Source: Balanoglossus misakiensis (lineage: Eukaryota; Hemichordata). Taken from it: DNA of 64,000 nt. The position numbers and the translations under genes are program-made. Under the pieces are notes generated by a model. It saw nothing but the letters and a program-made list of their open reading frames with translations, did not search any database and was not told the DNA's origin. The stretch is taken from the NCBI GenBank assembly GCA_040954595.2, contig CM082584.2, positions 6,324,001 through 6,388,000 of the forward strand, read 5' to 3'. Positions 61,701-64,000 of this stretch are shown here, piece by piece (the stretch's first letter is position 1; each line of letters begins with the position of its first letter).

Positions 61701-64000
61701 ATTTGGCCGATTTTGGAAAATATCATGGGTTATAGCTCATGAAAATCATCCAAAAATGAGAATTTTTCGACTTTGCGGGATTTCAAAATTCGGCCGATTT
61801 TTGAAAAAATCATGGGTTATAGCTCATGAAAATCATCCAAAAATGAGAATTTTTCGACTTTGCGGGATTTCAAAATTTGGCCGATTTTGGAAAAAATCAT
61901 GGGTTATAGCTCATGAAAATCATCCAAAAATGAGAATTTTTCGCATTGCGGGATTTCAAAATTTGGCCGATTTTGGAAAAAATCATGGGTTATAGCTCAT
62001 GAAAATCATCCAAAAATGAGAATTTTTCGACTTTGCGGGATTTCAAAATTCGGCCGATTTTTGAAAAATTCATGGGTTATAGCTCATGAAAATCATCCAA
62101 AAATGAGAATTTTTCGACTTTGCGGGATTTCAAAATTTGGCCGATTTTGGAAAAAATCATGGGTTATAGCTCATGAAAATCATCCAAAAATGAGAATTTT
62201 TCGCATTGCGGGATTTCAAAATTTGGCCGATTTTGGAAAAAATCATGGGTTATAGCTCATGAAAATCATCCAAAAATGAGAATTTTTCGACTTTGCGGAA
62301 TTTCAAAATTTGGCCGATTTTTGAAAAAATCATGGGTTATAGCTCATGAAAATCATCCAAATATGAGAATTTTTTGACTTTGCGGGATTTCAAAATTTGG
62401 CCGATTTTTGAAAAAATCATGGGTTATAGTTCATGTAAATCATCCAAAAATGAGAATTTTTCGACTTTGCGGAATTGCAAAATTTGGCCGATTTTTGAAA
62501 AAATCATGGGTTATAGCTCATGAAAATCATCCAAACATGAGAATTTTTCGACTTTGCGGAATTTCAAAATTTGGCCGATTTTTGAAAAAATCATGGGTTA
62601 TAGCTCATGAAAATCATCCAAAAATGAGAATTTTTCGACTTTGCGGAATTTCAAAATTTGGCCGATTTTTGAAAAAATCATGGGTTATAGCTCATGAAAA
62701 TCATCCAAAAATGAGAATTTTTCGACTTTGCGGAATTTCAAAATTTGGCCGATTATTGAAAAAATCATGGGTTATAGCTCATGAAAATCATCCAAAAATG
62801 AGAATTTTTCGACTTTGCGGGATTTAAAAATTTGGCCGATTTTTGAAAAAATCATGGGTTATAGCTCATGAAAATCATCCAAAATTGAGAATTTTTCGAC
62901 TTTGCGGAATTTCAAAATTTCGCCGATATTTTGAAAAAATCATGGGTTATAGCTCATGAAAATCATCCAAAAAATGAGAATTTTTCGACTTTGCGGAATT
63001 TCAAAATTTGGCCGATTTTTGAAAAAAATCATGGGTTATAGCTCATGAAAATCATCCAAAAATGAGAATTTTTCGACTTTGCGGAATTTCAAAATTTGGC
63101 CGATTTTTGAAAAAATCATGGGTTATAACTCATGAAAATCATCCAAAAATGAGAATTTTTCGACTTTGCGGAATTTCAAAATTTGGTCGATTTTTGAAAA
63201 AATCATGGGTTATAGCTCATGAAAATCATCCAAAAATGAGAATTTTTCGACTTTGCGGAATTTCAAAATTTGGCTGATTTTTTGAAAAAATAATGGGTTA
63301 TAGCTCATGAAAATCATCCAAACATGAGAATTTTTCGACTTTGCGGGATTTCAAAATTTGGCCGATTTTTGAAAAAATCATGGGTTATAGCTCATGAAAA
63401 TCATCCAAACATGAGAATTTTTCGACTTTGCGGAATTTCAAAATTTGGCCGATTTTGGAAAATATCATGGGTTATAGCTCATGAAAATCATCCAAAAATG
63501 AGAATTTTTCGACTTTGCGGGATTTCAAAATTCGGCCGATTTTTGAAAAAATCATGGGTTATAGCTCATGAAAATCATCCAAAAATGAGAATTTTTCGAC
63601 TTTGCGGGATTTCAAAATTTGGCCGATTTTGGAAAAAATCATGGGTTATAGCTCATGAAAATCATCCAAAAATGAGAATTTTTCGCATTGCGGGATTTCA
63701 AAATTTGGCCGATTTTGGAAAAAATCATGGGTTATAGCTCATGAAAATCATCCAAAAATGAGAATTTTTCGACTTTGCGGGATTTCAAAATTCGGCCGAT
63801 TTTTGAAAAATTCATGGGTTATAGCTCATGAAAATCATCCAAAAATGAGAATTTTTCGACTTTGCGGGATTTCAAAATTTGGCCGATTTTGGAAAAAATC
63901 ATGGGTTATAGCTCATGAAAATCATCCAAAAATGAGAATTTTTCGCATTGCGGGATTTCAAAATTTGGCCGATTTTGGAAAAAATCATGGGTTATAGCTC
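52719..64000. repeat. 87-bp tandem satellite array, about 130 monomers, open at the window end
   Basis: The main monomer (type B, 87 bp) starts ATGAGAATTTTTCGACTTTG, continues through GGAATTTCAAAATTTGGCCG and ends TCATGAAAATCATCCAAAA. A related 88-bp type A, with CTTTCCGAAATATCAAAATT and CTCATTTTTTCG in place of the matching parts, makes up the first 450 bases (52719-53180) and reappears at about 54671-54725 and 55890-56130. Monomers differ by few substitutions and one-base indels in the T and A runs. The array shows higher-order periods (about 964 and 1,742 bp). Because 87 is 3 x 29, type B keeps one frame open and yields apparent 29-residue repeat proteins; these break at every indel and are not genes. 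Likely heterochromatic or pericentromeric satellite; the right boundary is outside the window. Confidence 0.98.
61320..64000. repeat. Higher-order repeat of 1,742 bp within the satellite
   Basis: The block from 61320 onward recurs from 63062 at an offset of exactly 1,742 bp, 20 monomers. Marker variants coincide at that offset: TTCGGCCG at 61791 and 63533, and again at 62051 and 63793. Inside each block a three-monomer unit of 260 bp, containing the variant TTTTCGCATTGCGGGA, is itself present twice in tandem (61791 to 62051). The second block runs off the window. Confidence 0.9.

Noticed and set aside
53184-63997. Long series of plus-strand frames giving 29-residue repeats (MRIFRLCGISKFGRF...)
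   Set aside because: They exist because the satellite monomer is 87 bp and lacks a stop in one frame. They are broken by each one-base indel, mostly start at arbitrary positions and have no promoter or splice context.

Overview
This is animal nuclear DNA: intron-rich, AT-rich, with GT-AG spliced genes, many small inverted-repeat transposons and a very long satellite array. The protein set (SSX2IP/ADIP, FAM32A, AP-1 mu, a K2P potassium channel) and roughly vertebrate-like exon structures point to a bilaterian, probably a marine invertebrate. Abundant ACATGTAC-type palindromes and the density of short MITEs make me think of amphioxus or another invertebrate deuterostome, but the species is a guess. 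No prokaryotic, viral, tRNA, rRNA or CRISPR feature was seen.

Layout: (1) 1.77-4.59 kb, minus strand: a three-exon gene for a 272-aa protein with a C-terminal SUMO-like domain that has no diglycine tail. (2) 4.7-15.2 kb: about 10 kb with no gene I can support. (3) 15.2-26.2 kb, plus strand: a complete SSX2IP (ADIP/Msd1) orthologue in 11 coding exons, 739 aa, with a serine-rich C-terminal extension. (4) 28.8-30.4 kb, plus: complete FAM32A, four exons, with a 48-bp-arm hairpin just upstream of its ATG. (5) 31.3-32.2 kb, minus: a small orphan gene with an N-myristoylation-type start. (6) 33.3-35.1 kb, minus: a second orphan gene with at least three coding exons. (7) 37.0-43.1 kb, plus: complete AP-1 mu subunit, ten exons, 422 aa. 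(8) 44.1-50.2 kb, plus: a two-pore-domain K+ channel with a TRESK-like layout, plus a likely TATA-driven non-coding first exon 3 kb upstream. (9) 52.7 kb to the window end: over 11 kb of an 87-bp satellite, about 130 monomers, with higher-order repeat structure.

The genes do not form a pathway. The notable arrangement is FAM32A followed by AP1M1 on the same strand, which matches the neighbouring pair on human chromosome 19p13, here with two small minus-strand orphans between them. Each exon junction reported below was read by hand; reading phases close exactly in every gene model. Protein identities of SSX2IP, FAM32A, AP1M1 and the K2P channel rest on remembered family sequences and are strong; the two minus-strand orphans and the role of the SUMO-like protein are not identified.
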